Origin: Trichobilharzia szidati
Lineage: Eukaryota > Platyhelminthes > Trematoda > Strigeidida > Schistosomatidae
Assembly (NCBI GenBank): GCA_944472155.2
Contig: OX235272.1
Coordinates: forward strand, 100,508,020-100,572,019
DNA length: 64,000 nt
Reading direction: 5' to 3'
In this document: piece by piece, positions 44,140 through 56,785 of the stretch
How the letters are laid out: the number at the start of each line of letters is the position of its first letter
Numbering within the stretch: the stretch's first letter is position 1
Notes under the pieces: generated by a model
What the model saw: the letters and a program-made list of their open reading frames with translations, nothing else
Database searches by the model: none
What the model was told of the DNA's origin: nothing
Position numbers and translations under genes: made by a program

Positions 44140-45510
44140 ACAGTTAATTATGTATGTGAACAAGTGGACAAGCAGTCGATAAACATTGGAATCCATATTG
44201 AAATCCTAAAAGAATTGATATTAAGATGTACCATGAATGTAAACTTCAAATTTGACGGCACGCTTTACAGGCAAGTGGACGGCGTGGCGACGGGCTCCCC
44301 ATTGGGTCCCATTCTGGCTGATTTCTTTCTAGATAAGCTAGAAAATGGACCCTTGAACAACCTTATCAGTAAAGCTCTCATTTTATTGCCAATATATGGA
44401 TGATACCTTTATTCTTTGTGATAATGATTCGAACAGGAACACAGTAATAACTCAATTCAATGAAGTATATTCTGCTATGGAATCCACATATGAAGAGGAG
44501 TCCCAAAATGGAATTGCCTTCCTGGATGTCCTCTTTACAAGAAAACCAGATGGTTGTATAACGAGAAATTTGCATAGGTAAAGCACATGGATTGGACAAT
44601 ATGCACATTTTCATAGCTTCGTTCCTATCTAGTACGAAAGGAATTCAATAAGGACCCTCAGCTACAGGGCTAGAGCTATGTGCTTATAAAAGGCAGCTGA
44701 AGATGAACTAAGGATTTTATATGATACCTTGATCGAAAATCGCCAATCAGACATACTGCCCTTAAACAAGAAGCCTTTATACATACGACTGCAATTCAAG
44801 AACAACATACCAAGTGAAATAATTACGAAGAAGTTAAGAAAATCAGTCCAACGAACTTCTAATGCTGGCAAAGTACAAGTCTTATATTCTACATTATCGA
44901 TGGTGATTCCTCGATTGAAAGATGAAGTACCTAGACTAGCAGCTTCTAACTGTACTTACCAATTCAACTGTTCTTGTGGAGCGAGTTATACTGGCGGTTT
45001 CTCCAGGAACTTGATTCATCTTGCTCGCTCGGGAACATATACCTGTGTGGCTAAGTAAAGGTGTAGTTAAAAGCATCAAAATAGCTCAATATTAGAACAC
45101 CTGGTTCAAACCGGCCATAAAGCCAGCATTGAAGAGTCTTTCTCTGTCATCTATCAGGTACCAAACAACTTTCCAGAATCATCCAAACAGCAGAAGCTAT
45201 CGCAGTTCGCCTGAAACAACCAGTGCTCTGTGTTCAAAAGAAACAAGTCCAGCCCCTACTACTGCCCTGACCCTCAGTAGAAACTACAAACTCATGAATT
45301 TGTAATATTATCTTTCTTAATTCTTCTGACATTCAGCTTATTTTATGTTGATGCTATTCAGCTGTAATCTATCAATATTATTGATTCGATGTTATTTAAA
45401 CAAAATGAATGTTGTTGATAACACTAATTCATTCATTCACTATAATGTATATATAATTGTAGAGCCTGATGATGAATTTATTGAAAAGAGTACTCTTTAA
45501 TCAGTATCCA
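44140..45510 (+). pseudogene. PLE-7: Penelope-like RT and GIY-YIG remnant with 3' end
   Basis: The first frame gives VNFKFDGTLYRQVDGVATGSPLGPILADFFLDKLE (positions about 44,240-44,345). A frameshift then leads to MDDTFIL (catalytic DD) and IAFLDVLFTRKPDG (to 44,580). After stops come LQFKNNIPSEIITKKL and the endonuclease lead CTYQFNCSCGASYTGGF (44,950-45,005), where Thr replaces the Ile of YIG. The distal part ends near 45,260 (LCVQKK). The 3' UTR ends with the terminal module at 45,460-45,495. The 5' part of the RT is missing. Confidence 0.8.
45461..45495 (+). ncRNA. Hammerhead-like module at PLE-7 3' end
   Basis: An exact core CTGATGA (45,466-45,472) and GAAA (45,483-45,486) are separated by 10 nt and followed by the self-complementary AAAGAGTACTCTTT. 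Stem I and stem II pairings are poor in this copy, so it is more likely a relic. Confidence 0.4.
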
Positions 45511-46609
45511 TTCTTTTGAAAATTTTAATGTGCATTTTTAATCAATTAAAATTCAGTTTGCAGAAACCAGTTTAAAGGGATCTGTTTACAGCCCACATTA
45601 TATATGTATAGACATTTTCGTGTGAGGTTATATAATTTCATGGTTGCTATCATAAGTCGCTACTACAAATATAACTGATTTAAACATGTATCAAGTATCC
45701 TACACAAGCTTCTTAAACTCTACTCGATTAATCACTACATACAAGCTATCATTTCTGTGAATACAGGACTGCAGGACATATTGTATTCGCTAACGTTTCA
45801 TTTATCCCGTCAAAAATATGCTCTAAAGGAGAATGTTTGTACTAAATCATACAACTGTCTACTTCCCGATTTGATGCCTGTGGAGTCTTATGTCTTTAGT
45901 TTTAGATTAAACAGAATAACAGACACATCACGAGTCAAGCATACAAATACCAGTTTTAGGGGAAACATTTTACTATTCATTAACTGCATCAGAATTCAGC
46001 TGTTAATGGCTTCAAACTTTCCCCATTCGAACAGCAAAATACCACAGTCATTTTCATAATAGTTATTTAATTTTGAGATAGACTTTATAAATTTCCTATG
46101 GGAATCCATGACTGGCGGTGCCTACAAACTTGAACGAGACAAGTGGTATTTACTAGTGGTAAATAATGACAGTTCTAGCATACAGTAAATGGCAGGATAT
46201 GAACGCTGAAGACTACTGAATTCTAACCTGATAATTGGATGATGACTTCTTCATATGCCAGTGGAATCGTTTTGAGGGCGGCTGTTTATAGTATCTAAAC
46301 TGCATACTAGTGGAAATGTTCCTTATCGGTTTCAATTCTTCCTTCAGTTGAAGTCGATTCATGCCAAAACTTCATTAAATTAAATAATCTGCTATTCATT
46401 CCAACACGTTGACTAACAGAATAATGATGGTTTTCAGCTATAAGCAATAAGTGGAGGAAGCAGCAATCATAAAAACTCAACACTCACTCAGAACCGTAAC
46501 TCGTGCATTTTCGCAATATTTTCTCTTCAAAGACTACGTTAATGTCTTTAAAAGGCGTGTCTGTTGACTTTTTGTTTGTCAGTGAGGAAAACAATCCACT
46601 TCTCTCAAA
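45511..46609. other. Noncoding stretch
   Basis: A 100-codon open frame at 45,757-46,059 has no motif I recognise and no supporting signals. Nothing else is seen. Confidence 0.4.
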
Positions 46610-46869
46610 CCACCGAAAATACCCATTGAATCATGAAGAAAATAAAAGACAGTTCAGGAGAGAAAATCTTTTCTTTATTGACGAAATCATCTACAGAGGC
46701 TGTACAGTCGTATTTATATTTATCAAAATTGTATGGTAGTCTATTACTGAGTAATACAACTGGGGTGACATAATTGATATAAATACTCAGAAGTGGCTTT
46801 ACAGGTAAACATAAAACCTGTATATTCCGTAATACTCAACGGCCCAAGGTTAGAATTGTTAGCGTACGA

Positions 46870-47620
46870 AAGAACTGAGACGGTGTCGAAGAAACTGTTA
46901 TTTATGAATGTTGAATTTGAAAGTGATACTGCTGCTGAGATTTTGAAGAATCCCCGCTCATCCAAATCACTGAGAAAAGCCTTCTTCTCGGTTGAGCCAC
47001 AGATCAATTTGTACAACGGATAAATGATGAATGGTTGTATGAAGGATAAAAGACTGTCAATTTAGACCACTTTAGTGTGTGTGAGTAAATACACCTGCTC
47101 CTCTGGAGCTAGTTGTATTGGCCGCACCAGACTCACACTTTCCAAACGCATCTCTGAACATTATTCGGCATAGTTGGTTAACGAAAGGACAATTATTATT
47201 ATATTATATATTATTGCATCCTTTAATTCCTACAGGAACATAGGGCTTCAGCCGTGCGTCTCCATTGCGTTCTGTTCTCTGCTAGAGTCTTCACCTGGCT
47301 CCAAGTCTGCCCACACGTTTTCATCTCCTCTTCACATGACCTCCTCCAAGTCACCCTTGCACTGACGACCAGCTTGCCGCTTCCCTTTCGGGTTCCACTC
47401 AAGGGCTTATCTAGCGATGTCACTTGATGCAAGACAGTTACTAGCTCAATTCTCGAGCACTTGGTGAACTCAAGCCACGCAGCTCCACCACAGTCGTCTT
47501 TCAAGATTATCTAGAAGGTGAGGCCAAATGGTACAAAAGGCATGAAGTTTCGGCATTTGTGTATGGTGGAGGCTTTGACAAATCGTCAATACAACCCCGA
47601 ATTCTGTATACAGAGAAAGT
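46870..47620 (+). pseudogene. PLE-5 RT-thumb/GIY-YIG pseudogene
   Basis: Open from about 46,870 to 47,023 (thumb/linker, ending SVEPQINLYNG). Then come stops and VSKYTCSSGASCIGRTRLTLSKRISEHYS, where Cys replaces Tyr of the YIG motif. After the nested insertion it resumes as SSILEHLVNSSHAAPP and ends near 47,620 (NPEFCIQ). It shares the GGACAATTA frameshift junction with PLE-2. Confidence 0.75.
47196..47432 (-). mobile_element. RTE 3' fragment nested in PLE-5, with TSD
   Basis: Minus-strand copy of the last 200 bp of the RTE family (WRRSCEEEMKTCGQTWSQVK, then CCCTATGTTCCTGTAGG and a TAA-rich tail). It is flanked by GACAATTA (47,188-47,195) and GACAGTTA (47,433-47,440), an 8-bp duplication with one mismatch. 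Removing it restores colinearity with PLE-2. Confidence 0.88.
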
Positions 47621-47995
47621 TTGTGCAGTCTCTTATTCTACCATGGTGTCAACGTCTTCACTAGTCGTTCCTTGTGAATTTTTTCTTTTTCTTTTGAATG
47701 ATTAGTTTACTTTTACTTTAATAATTAATTCAGTATTATCATTCTCACATGTTCCTTTCGTACAATTTCTCACCCTCTTCACACTTGTTGAATGGACACT
47801 CAACTGTCTTTCTTCTCAGTCAGTAACAATTTTAACCTTATCAAATTCCTAACCCTTCCTTCCTTTGTGACGTTGAGTATTACATAATGTAAAACTTTTA
47901 TTTTTACTTTTGAAGCCACTTCTCTGCAGTTATATCAATTATGCCACCCTCCCCCGCCCTTATCATTCGATAATGGACTACTTCACGTTTCTCCA

Positions 47996-50689
47996 AAAAA
48001 ATTAGTCGATAAGCGGATAACAGAAAAGAATTTAATATTTCTTTGGTATAACGAAATCAATATCAATTACGATAAAGCCCAAGAATGCTATTCAATGTAT
48101 CGGCAGAATTTTTGCTTTCAAAAGCAGCAAATAAACATTGAAATACTGTTTGACATACATATTACTAACTTGTCACTAGTCAATCATAACTAGTTGCAAT
48201 CACTTCGATGTTGTCGTTTGTTTTTTCACTAAAGTTTAGACAAAACACCTGACACATCAAAGAGTTAACTGTTTTCAAACTTCAATACGGCGAAACTGTC
48301 ATTCCATTTATATTTTTAGTCTATAATAGTAAAATTACCTACAACAGTGGGGAAAATATTTTCTCCCCTGAAATAGGGAACAACTGATGACTGTCTGTGT
48401 AACATGACTGGTTAAAAAAAGATGCCAGTGGTACGTCTGTCTGTATGTAAGTATGTATGTTAAAAAATCTTCAGTCTAAATTATTTTCCCTCTTCGAGAT
48501 GAACTTCACTCAGTTTAAAATAATCACTGGCACTATTACTTCCGCGCCTATTCATACTCCGAGTAGTAATAGTATTACTTATCCTGGCTATACTACTACT
48601 TCTGTTATTTCTATCACTGTTCACACTATACAAACAGTTTGACAGATTTCAAATCAAATATTTCTAATAACATTATGATTCATTCTGATCGATTATATGT
48701 CGGAAACAAGAATACAAACTGTCGTCGGTATTTGATGATTGTAAACATTCCAATACTGGAGGATTTTCCAGACAATATAATCTATGGCTATTTCGGTCTG
48801 TCTGTCAGTCTGCGTTAGTAAGTAATACTGTTCCACTGTCTGTTATATTCAGCAGAAGCACAGATATTAGAGTATAGATATACATATATTTATTGAGTAT
48901 AGAATTTATTCGATTTTCACTACTCTTACTCTCGGTCTTTATGAATGGTAACAGTAAGGTTGAAGAATGTAGAATGAGTCAGTGCATAAATTGTCCTGTT
49001 GTTAAAACGTCAGAAAAGATCAAAATACGTCTTGAGTTGTGATAATAATGTGTTCAGCTGTTTTGTGCGAAAACCGATTCCTCTCTTATTATTGAAAGTT
49101 GTTCAACAGATTGGCATGGAAAACGAATAGTTCAGAGACATGCATCATACCCGATAGAATAATTCCTGGCTTTGATTTTAAAATGCTTATTACCTTACCT
49201 GAATTCGTTGATAATTGATATCGCTGTCACATTCGATAAAATGTTTGATGTATCTGAGACTGGTGAATATGGTGCGCAAATTACAAAAGTAATCACAAAT
49301 TTTCACAAACTTTTATCAGAAGTTTTACTAAATATTAACATTTATTATAATAAGTTGTGTGTAAAGTGTTCGTTATGCTTGATATCATCGTTCTTGCATG
49401 TGTTCACTTTCACCTACCAGTCTGTTACATATGCCTCTCATTTACGAAAAGTGCTTTAAACTTCTCGTTGATTGTTTATGTTGAACTGAAATGCCCGGTC
49501 TCTATTGATGTGTTAGCTCCTCGCACTCATTCTTCAATGACTTCTTTACAATTAGCCTATCCGTTTTGATTATTGGTAATTAACACGGGAATTCAAAACG
49601 CGTGCTTCATTTTGTTTGTGACTAGTGGGCCACATGTGCCTGTGACTCACTGAATGATAATGTCCCACTTAAGTTCTGCACTTCCCTGTGTTATTCACTA
49701 TCAAAAAAATGATGTCTAAAGTCTTTGTCAAGAACTGAGTCTTGTCTGTAAAATATGATCAGACATGGAAAAAAGGAAAAGCGAATCATGTTTACTATTT
49801 ACTTATTGTACAGCATAATTCTCCGAATCCCCTTTATCTTTCTTGCTTTCCAGTCTGTTAAAATATCAAAAAAGAAAAACTAACTACACTTCACTTCACT
49901 GTAACATTTTTCAGACTAGAGAATACACATACAAATGAAATCACAGTGGAGTTTCATCTTAAGTTTTTCACTTTATAGGTATATATATCCACAGTAAAGA
50001 ATTTTACAAGCTTGAAACCTCTTATATTTATATAATTTTGAAAGATCTCTTACCTGCCAAGAAAAATAAAATTATTATTGGATGCTAAAAAAGATTTTTA
50101 AGTAACAGAGTAGTAGGAAGTAACTGTTAAAACTTTGTTGTGACATAACACGTCAAGGTGAAATAAATTGTACCGAAAATTCTATTATTTCACTGCGTTA
50201 TACATAAGAAAATCTAATAATGTGTGAAATAACCATTTGTTGCAATCCCTTCTTTTCTTTTTTTGTTTTATGATGCTCAAGATATGCGCATTTATAAGTT
50301 CTTTTAACAGAACAGCTTATACAATGTTTTAATTATTAAATTTTAGATCTTATATACCAAAGAAACATTCAAAACCTTAAAACAAATAATAGCTGCCTTC
50401 TTCTTAATTAGGAACAAAATCTGAGAAGATTGAGCTTCTGACAGTAAAGTGGCCAAACGCTGAATGGAAATAGAGCAATAGGCAATTTTGTAACCTGACC
50501 TTTTACCAATATTGGGCAGCTCAGGTGTCAGTGGTCGATAGACGACTTCACATCCTATTTATCTGGACTCAGAGGTAATGAGTAGGGATTGTTACACAGC
50601 GAATTTTGAAGGTTTGAAGTTACTGACCGTTAAGCACTAACCCAGTAAGTGGAGTAAATCATTGATTGCATACTGAAGGTTCTAGGGAA
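47996..50689. other. Noncoding stretch
   Basis: No gene or RNA is supported. A piece near 48,830-48,870 is similar to the palindrome arm at 34,960. The open frames at 49,172-49,569 are short, overlapping and without motifs. Confidence 0.4.
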
Positions 50690-50850
50690 TTGTTTCAATT
50701 ATGTTACCTCAGTTTTATTACTCAGCAATGGACTATTATACATTTTTGGTAAACATAGATACGACTGTACAGTCTCTCAAGATAATTTCGTCGACAAGGC
50801 AGAGATTTTCTCCCCTGAACTGTCTTTTATTTTCATCATGTCTCAGTGCT
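50690..50850 (+). mobile_element. PLE-2-family 3' end (solo)
   Basis: Matches the last 150 bp of the PLE-2 arm, including GACTGTACAG and CTGAACTGTC, which can pair as stem I, and a diverged core (CTCAAGA). No coding part adjoins it. Confidence 0.65.
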
Positions 50851-51184
50851 TATTTTTGGTATAAATACGTTTGATTTTGAAGCAAGTAGTAGTTATCTAC
50901 TTGTGGAAACATCATTTTTACTGTTTATGCTTTATATGTGATCAAATACTGCCAAATCTTACCTCATGGCATTTGTGGGATGACAATTCTTTTAAGTGTT
51001 TTATACAGACACTCGTGTTATTACAATAGTGAAACTGTGGAACTTCAACCGAACAGGAAGTGTATGCTACCAACCATACCAACAGCACACATATGAACAC
51101 TTGGTGCCAAAGACTAGTATAAAGCACCGCTGAAACCTTTCCATTGGCAAAATGGAATATGTACATGCCATGCACCAACTAGAC

Positions 51185-51345
51185 AGATGGAAAGCATTCA
51201 TTAGGTCATAAAGAAAACAAGATGATTCAGTAGAGAAACTTTTCTCCATCAGAGGAGTCACCTTTTAGGTCTTCACAACAATATTTATATCTGCTAAATC
51301 ATCTAGCAGTTTGCTTCTAAGGATTAAAGTGAGTGGCTTCCTTAC
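51185..51345 (-). mobile_element. PLE-2-family end, inverted, decayed
   Basis: Begins with the extension-like CATTAGGTCATAAAG and carries, on the minus strand, CTCTGATGGAG and GAGAAAAGTTTCTC, an eroded terminal module. It faces the solo end at 50,690-50,850 tail to tail. Confidence 0.5.
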
Positions 51346-51419
51346 TGCAATTAGCTGGAAGTGATTTCTACAGAAATATCACACAATAACTAACAAAACA
51401 GTTGCCTAAACTTTCAGGC

Positions 51420-51745
51420 AGAAGCGGTGACCAGTGGGGTCCATCTAGTTGGGAGTGAGCATGGAATTCCTGCCGATGACATTGGTTGGTGGTTGCGCTA
51501 AATATCACGAATCGGTAGAAGTCAGAATTCATGGGCTGGCCACAGAGTAGTTGGGTCGCAGTGTCTCAGTGGTATACGAGTTTGCCTTGAAACCGGAAGG
51601 TCCCGAATTCGAACCCCACGGTATGGGTATGTACTGGCGATGATCCTCAAACTAGGCTGACGGAACAGCTGTCCAGTACCCCCGGGTGGCCTTTAATGGT
51701 TCTTTAACTAATATCAGTCTGTAGTCAAACTCGAAAAACAGTAAG
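51420..51745 (+). mobile_element. Hammerhead SINE with good tRNA-like promoter boxes
   Basis: Box A region GTCTCAGTGGTATACGAG (about 51,563-51,580) and box B AATTCGAACCC (51,606-51,616) are among the best in the window. The hammerhead slot is GCGATGA, with two core changes, so it should be inactive. Confidence 0.8.
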
Positions 51746-52139
51746 AGTTTTGAATTTAACAAGATAGAAACTTTTAATGCATGGGAAGCAATTTTTTTGA
51801 GTATCCGCTTTGACAAATATGAAGAATATAGAGAGAAAGGATAAACCAAAAGAAAACAACTCACAGAGGAGACATGCTTGGAGTGATAAGCATGAATTCT
51901 TTACCAGAAAATAAACGCTTTCAATTCAGAAAGTTTGGAAGTGAAGTGGTGAATCACTAAACCATATTAAGTACAAGCGCCAGAACCCAACATCTGTTGT
52001 GTCCTTTGACCTTATTTCACAGAAAAGTTTAAAGTAGGAATCTCATAGTGCCACCAGACGCTGTAGAATTAAGTTAGTGATGGATAAACATGTTTTCCCT
52101 TATATAGACGCCATACATTCTGTGACGTTTTCGTAGGAC

Positions 52140-52590
52140 TAATTTGCTAAAATGGTTGGAGGATTTCATCATGAGCTGACATCAGTTAGAGAACCATTGG
52201 AAAACCACATGGGACTAATGGACAGTTAGCTGTTTTGTCGATCTACTTTGGGACTCCTCATCAGTACTCACTCACCACAGGGGGTTCTAACCTATGACCC
52301 TCTGGTTAGAAAACCAGCGTGCTCGTAGACCGTTAAGTCAATAGGACCCAAACAAATGGCCCATGAATTCTAACTTCTTCTGATTCACGACATAGCGCGA
52401 CCACTTAGTTACGTCTTCTTCAATGAGTTACTGCCTCACCTTCAACCTGCTGTACCCTACTGGTCACGGCTTCCCATTAGAACGCCAGTTAACTGCCTGA
52501 ATAGGGCCAGTCGCTAGTGAGCATCAGATCAACTTTCAAGTATTATTTTGTAGGGATTTTCTTTGATTGGTTTGAGGATTTCATTATGAC
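52140..52590 (-). mobile_element. Hammerhead SINE, full-length copy
   Basis: Contains every block of the family from the 3' end (TCATGAGCTGACATCAG, 52,165) to the tail repeat (CAAGTATTATTTTGTAGGG). The core slot reads ATGAGGA, so C3 is lost. Near-identical GAGGATTTCATYATGA lies at both edges and may be a target-site duplication or part of the element. Confidence 0.78.
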
Positions 52591-52604
52591 AATCCTATTG
52601 TACC

Positions 52605-52750
52605 CACTCACACGTAAAATAATTATACATTATTTGTGATTGTACAGCTAAGTGGTCGATTTCACCCATAAATGGATTCTTCAGTGAACTTTTTGTTTGT
52701 ATATTCATGTCTGGATGGGTATTTTCCATGAATCAAAACTACACTGTACT
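52605..52750 (+). mobile_element. PLE-1-family end with extension, decayed
   Basis: GATTGTACAGCTAAGTGG followed by GTCTGGATGGGTATTTTCC matches the terminal module and the one-sided extension seen at 23,160-23,290. No coding sequence is left. Confidence 0.45.
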
Positions 52751-53261
52751 GATAATTCAATCGCACTCACGAATTAATTGATTCCTAATAGGAGAATCTC
52801 TTAATACTCACTGAATTCATATGATAAAACAATGACCATATGCGTCAGTGATTTATTTTAGAATGTTGAGAAAACTGGGGATAAATGACAGATACAGTGT
52901 GCCCATCATAAAACATCTTGTGAATACTGGAAGATTCTGAAAACGTTAAATAGCAAATTATTCAGCGTTCTTTAATAAAAATATTACATATTGTTAAGAA
53001 TTCACACAACGGACATTATTTTAGTCTGTTATGAAATTTTAAATGAAATGCTTCACCTTTATGTAGGTTAATCATGTGGACTAGCATTATAAACCTATGG
53101 GGGAATATTTCTCAAGCATTCCAACCTCTGTTGTTGTGGTGGAAAATAATCTCAAGGATGTTTCTTTTTAATTGAAGGATTCAAAGAAGTAGTCTAATTC
53201 CAGTATTGGAGTTTCACATATTTCAGTACACTGCAGGTTGAAGAACACTTGGGAACTGGCT
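52751..53261. other. Noncoding stretch
   Basis: No feature recognised. Confidence 0.4.
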
Positions 53262-53390
53262 TGGATTTTCAATAATAATGTCAAAGCAGTCCTATATGGT
53301 TCAGACACGTGGAGCATCTCCAAAAGTATTCCTATTAGACTGCAAAATTTCATCAACAGTCCTCTTTGCTCCATACTTAGGATCACATTG
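53262..53390 (+). pseudogene. RTE-clade internal fragment
   Basis: 43 uninterrupted codons of the RTE thumb region (IFNNNVKAVLYGSDTW, then LQNFINSPLCSILRI). There is no start, stop, tail or catalytic box; it is a small relic next to the left end of PLE-4. Confidence 0.75.
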
Positions 53391-54025
53391 CTGACCTGTT
53401 TGATTTACCTTTGAGGCTTTCGTCGTTTCCCTTCTGGACAAAATCGCTTCAGCTGACGTTTTAGTATAAAAATGGACTTATTTAAATTCCCCATAAATGA
53501 TTTAATTGTGTTTCCTGACAACTACTGTCATGACCAGTTGTTAATTTTCGTCTCTACTGATCATTTTTATTGACTTGAAATTCGAAATTTTTGTCATATG
53601 GTTTACTTTTTATTAGCTGGTAGATTTGGTCACCAATAGTGTGTTTGTTAATTGCTGGCTGATTCACTTGAGTATCAGGATTCTAAGAATTCCTTGGTGC
53701 CCTTTTTGGTGTTTCCGCTATTTCGATTTTCTACATTACCCCAATCAAATCGGTGTTCATAATTATCCACAGGCATGGACAAGAAAGAACAAATATCATG
53801 TCATTTTACAGCCAATTGTGTTCTTGGATTTGGATTCGAAGGGGACGCTCACTTCGACCTCTGTTATATTTATTGCATTTCATATAATTTATTTTGCAAA
53901 TGCTAATAATTTTATCTTCTTTGCCTGTTGTATCTCTTGGTTTGCACATTATCGAATGAAGTGTTTGTGGAAGTTGACTGGCTTGTGTGGTGTATCTGTT
54001 TTAGATGGTCTCAATATTCTGGTTG

Positions 54026-54244
54026 TTATTTCAGAGATATTTTTAAATATAGTAGAATGAATTTTCTTGTGGTCTTTGATGATGATTTCTTGTTGGTGTT
54101 GTGACTAGAGTTTAAACACCTTCTGATCAAATTGTGAGGATATGCATTCTTTTTGAAGGCCGTTATGAGGTATTTTACCTGCATTCTCTTCATCACTGGA
54201 GTAGTGCTACAAATGGCTTGAACTCCCTTAAACAATGCCTGCAC
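54026..54244 (-). pseudogene. PLE-4 RT-C-terminal/linker fragment
   Basis: 72 codons aligning with the PLE-3 fragment at 9,613-9,813 (MQVKYLITAFKKNAYPHNLIRRCL). No catalytic residues are included. Confidence 0.7.
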
Positions 54245-54636
54245 ACAGTTTCTTTTGTAGGTAATTGGGTCTGGTTATTACTGTTATTGTTGAGTGTTTG
54301 GTCTGTGCGCGTTGATTTTCTACACACTTGTGTTTCTAAATTTCCTGTATTACTTCTCTTGATTAAGACGTAACGTACTCATATTTTTAATTATAAGTGG
54401 GGAACACCCAAAATACCGCCAGGGGATTCCTAGAATGCTGGTACTCAAGTGAATCAGCCAGCAGTTAACAAACACACATTACTATAGAACAAATTTACCA
54501 CCAGCTAATACAAAGTAAATCACATGACAAAAAGTTCGAATTCCAAGTGAGTAAATATGATCAGTAGAGATGTAAATTAACAACCAGTTATGACAGTGGT
54601 TGTCTGTCGGGAGATACAATTACATCGTCATTCATT

Positions 54637-54712
54637 GACAACTGATATCAATCCGTGATCAACTCGTAAAAACATAACTAACCCTTACAAACCAAACTAT
54701 AGAAAATCAATT
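54637..54712 (+). mobile_element. Hammerhead SINE 3' tip inside PLE-4 arm
   Basis: ACTGATATCAATCCGTGATC to AAACCAAACTATA, the same tip as at 36,240-36,325. It interrupts the right-arm sequence relative to PLE-3. Confidence 0.7.
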
Positions 54713-54890
54713 TAAATAAGTTCATTTCATACTAAAAACCTATGCTGAAGATGTTGTTGTCTAGAAGAAGGACGACGAAAGCTTGGCCATTAAATCAACC
54801 AACTCTTCAAAGAGCACAATTAATTTAATATCAGCATCCACCTGACCTACAAATCTTCTCGATTATTTCGGAATTTAGCTTTATAATGGT

Positions 54891-55889
54891 GATTTCACAT
54901 CATCTCATCTAAAATATGACCAGAATTATACTTTAGAATATTTGTAAATTGTAGCTTACACATTCGCTTCAATAATTTTTGTCTTTGGTTGTTTTAACTT
55001 ATCTGCCTTGATCAACATGTCAGATAGACGGGGAATAAGAGAAACGCAAAATGCGAAAATGAAAATTTCTTTCCAATTGAAATCGATGAACTAGGCAATA
55101 AAAGGTTTAATTACTCAAGCTGAATAAATTGATCAGAATAAAGGCAACAAACACTCTGTAAATATCTAAGCGTCATTTGATGAAACGAAGTTTTATTCGC
55201 ACATTTAATTGTCAAGGGGATTGTTTATTAAGATTAAGGTGCATTCAGTAACTTCACATACCTGTATCACCCACCAACCAGTGTCCATTTTGTGTTGGTC
55301 ACCTTTGTCATTCATGAGCTTTGACAATGACCTTTGAGAAAATATTCATCGAAGAGGTTTAGTAATAAGTTTGTTCAGAATGAGATTCAAATGGAATGTT
55401 TCGGTAATCTATCTAAAACTGCAGCTGTATGCGATTTCATGATGTATGAGAACCGGTTATGCTAAAATCTCATTCGGGCTAGTCTATTTAGCGTGTGTAC
55501 AGTAACATCACTGCCGTGAAAGAACATTCTGTGTCAATAAGAGACTTTGCTTATAGTTGAAATGTCACACGCTGACTGTTTAGTTGCTCAAAGTGAAGTT
55601 ATTCTAAACGGTTCACTTCTGATGCAGTGAGTTATTAAATCCAAAAAAATTCAACAATCGAATGAATGTGCCAGGTCATTCGATAGCTGTATGAAAATGC
55701 AACTTGTAAGCTGATGATCAACAAAAAACATAGAGAGGCGTTCAAAATGAATACAGGAGTCAAGGCTGTCTGTTATAACCAGTTATATTCCTAATTGTCG
55801 TGGACTGAATTATGTGGAAGACTGTGAAGAAGTATTGAGAGTACAGGAATACGTTGGACTGAGCGATAAGAAGAATCTAGAATATCTGA
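54891..55889. other. Noncoding stretch
   Basis: No feature recognised. Confidence 0.4.
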
Positions 55890-56785
55890 ATTTCGCGCGT
55901 GGATGATTTATGTCTAATGTCACATGAACCAGAAGGCTTGCAGGCAGGCAGGCAGGCGAAAACCAACAAACTGGCGGGAGAGTCTGTAAGCGAAAACAGG
56001 ACTGCAGGTGAACATAGAGAAAATGTAGGTGATGAAGATAACCAACCAAACAACCAACAGTAACCAAAACCAACACCAATCACCCTCAACGGGAGAGATA
56101 TAACAGAGGTTGCCTCCTTCACTTATTTGGCCAGGAGGCATCGTTTCAACCACAGGCCAGCGGAAAGGATAAAGATGGCAAATCCAGTCAGTGTCGGAAA
56201 GGCGACATGCGCCTCCAACAACCTGAAACCCGTTTGGAAATCTTCTGCACTCAGGTAGCATAAACAACAAGATTCGGATTCTACTGAATACAAATAGGAT
56301 GCTAGCCAGTCAGTTGTTCTCTTTGGGTCAGAAACTTGCATTTCCTGTCACGAAAAGGATTTCCAACCAGCCACTGCAGATCTCCATCAACAGCTGCCCA
56401 CTCCATTGACTGCCTCCGTGCTGAAGACAGAAAGGTATGGCGGGCCAGAAAGAATTAGTAACAAGAGACTCTGGCTGGCAACAAACCAACAGGCGAGATC
56501 TGACTGCTCAACAAATATGTAGGAGAAAATGGAAACGGATTGATCAGGCGGTCGAGTGAAATCGCGTGCAACAGAGGCCATCGCTTGGGTAGAAAGTGAA
56601 TGGGAAGTGACGAGTGGGTCGTCGCTACGAGTGTGACATGGAGGAAATCGTGTGTTGAGAAGGAGAAGATGAGAGATTTATGGGCCATCGTGTATTCAAC
56701 CAGCTGAATAGTATAGCAGAAAATAGAACAAGATGTATATGTGTTGTTGAGTCACTATGAACCCAAGGGAATAATAATCAGATCT
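55890..56785 (+). pseudogene. RTE-clade (SR2-like) decayed fragment
   Basis: Colinear with the copies at 4,285 and 35,942: a degenerate RT box region (VDDLCLMSHEPE), a (GCAG)n-like slippage at 55,940-55,955, the thumb and the C-terminal WIDQAVE..RGHRLGRK region. It ends at GAACCCAAGGGAATAATAATC. Frameshifts are numerous; this is the most diverged RTE copy. Confidence 0.7.

Larger units (their letters stand above)
46610..47995 (+). mobile_element. PLE-5, foldback element of the PLE-2 family
   Basis: The left end has the family's extension (ACCCATTGAATCATGAAG) and an inverted arm (about 46,640-46,855), including the terminal module with GAC/GTC and CAG/CTG stem I pairs on the minus strand. The core encodes LLFMNVEFESDTAAEILK and a degenerate GIY-YIG. 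The right arm (about 47,690-47,995) is truncated before its terminal module. An RTE fragment is nested at 47,196-47,432. Confidence 0.85.
53398..54890 (-). mobile_element. PLE-4, foldback relative of PLE-3
   Basis: The left arm (about 53,430-53,740) and right arm (about 54,400-54,870) are inverted copies with some divergence. The core is colinear with PLE-3 on the minus strand and has no insertion at the site where PLE-2 entered PLE-3. It therefore serves as the empty-site reference. A SINE fragment (54,637-54,712) sits in the right arm. Confidence 0.8.

Noticed and set aside
45757..46059. 100-codon open frame
   Set aside because: No recognisable domain or signals; length is possible by chance in a window of this size.
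53626..54060. 144-codon plus-strand open frame
   Set aside because: It is opposite to the PLE-4 core and arm, with no motif of its own.
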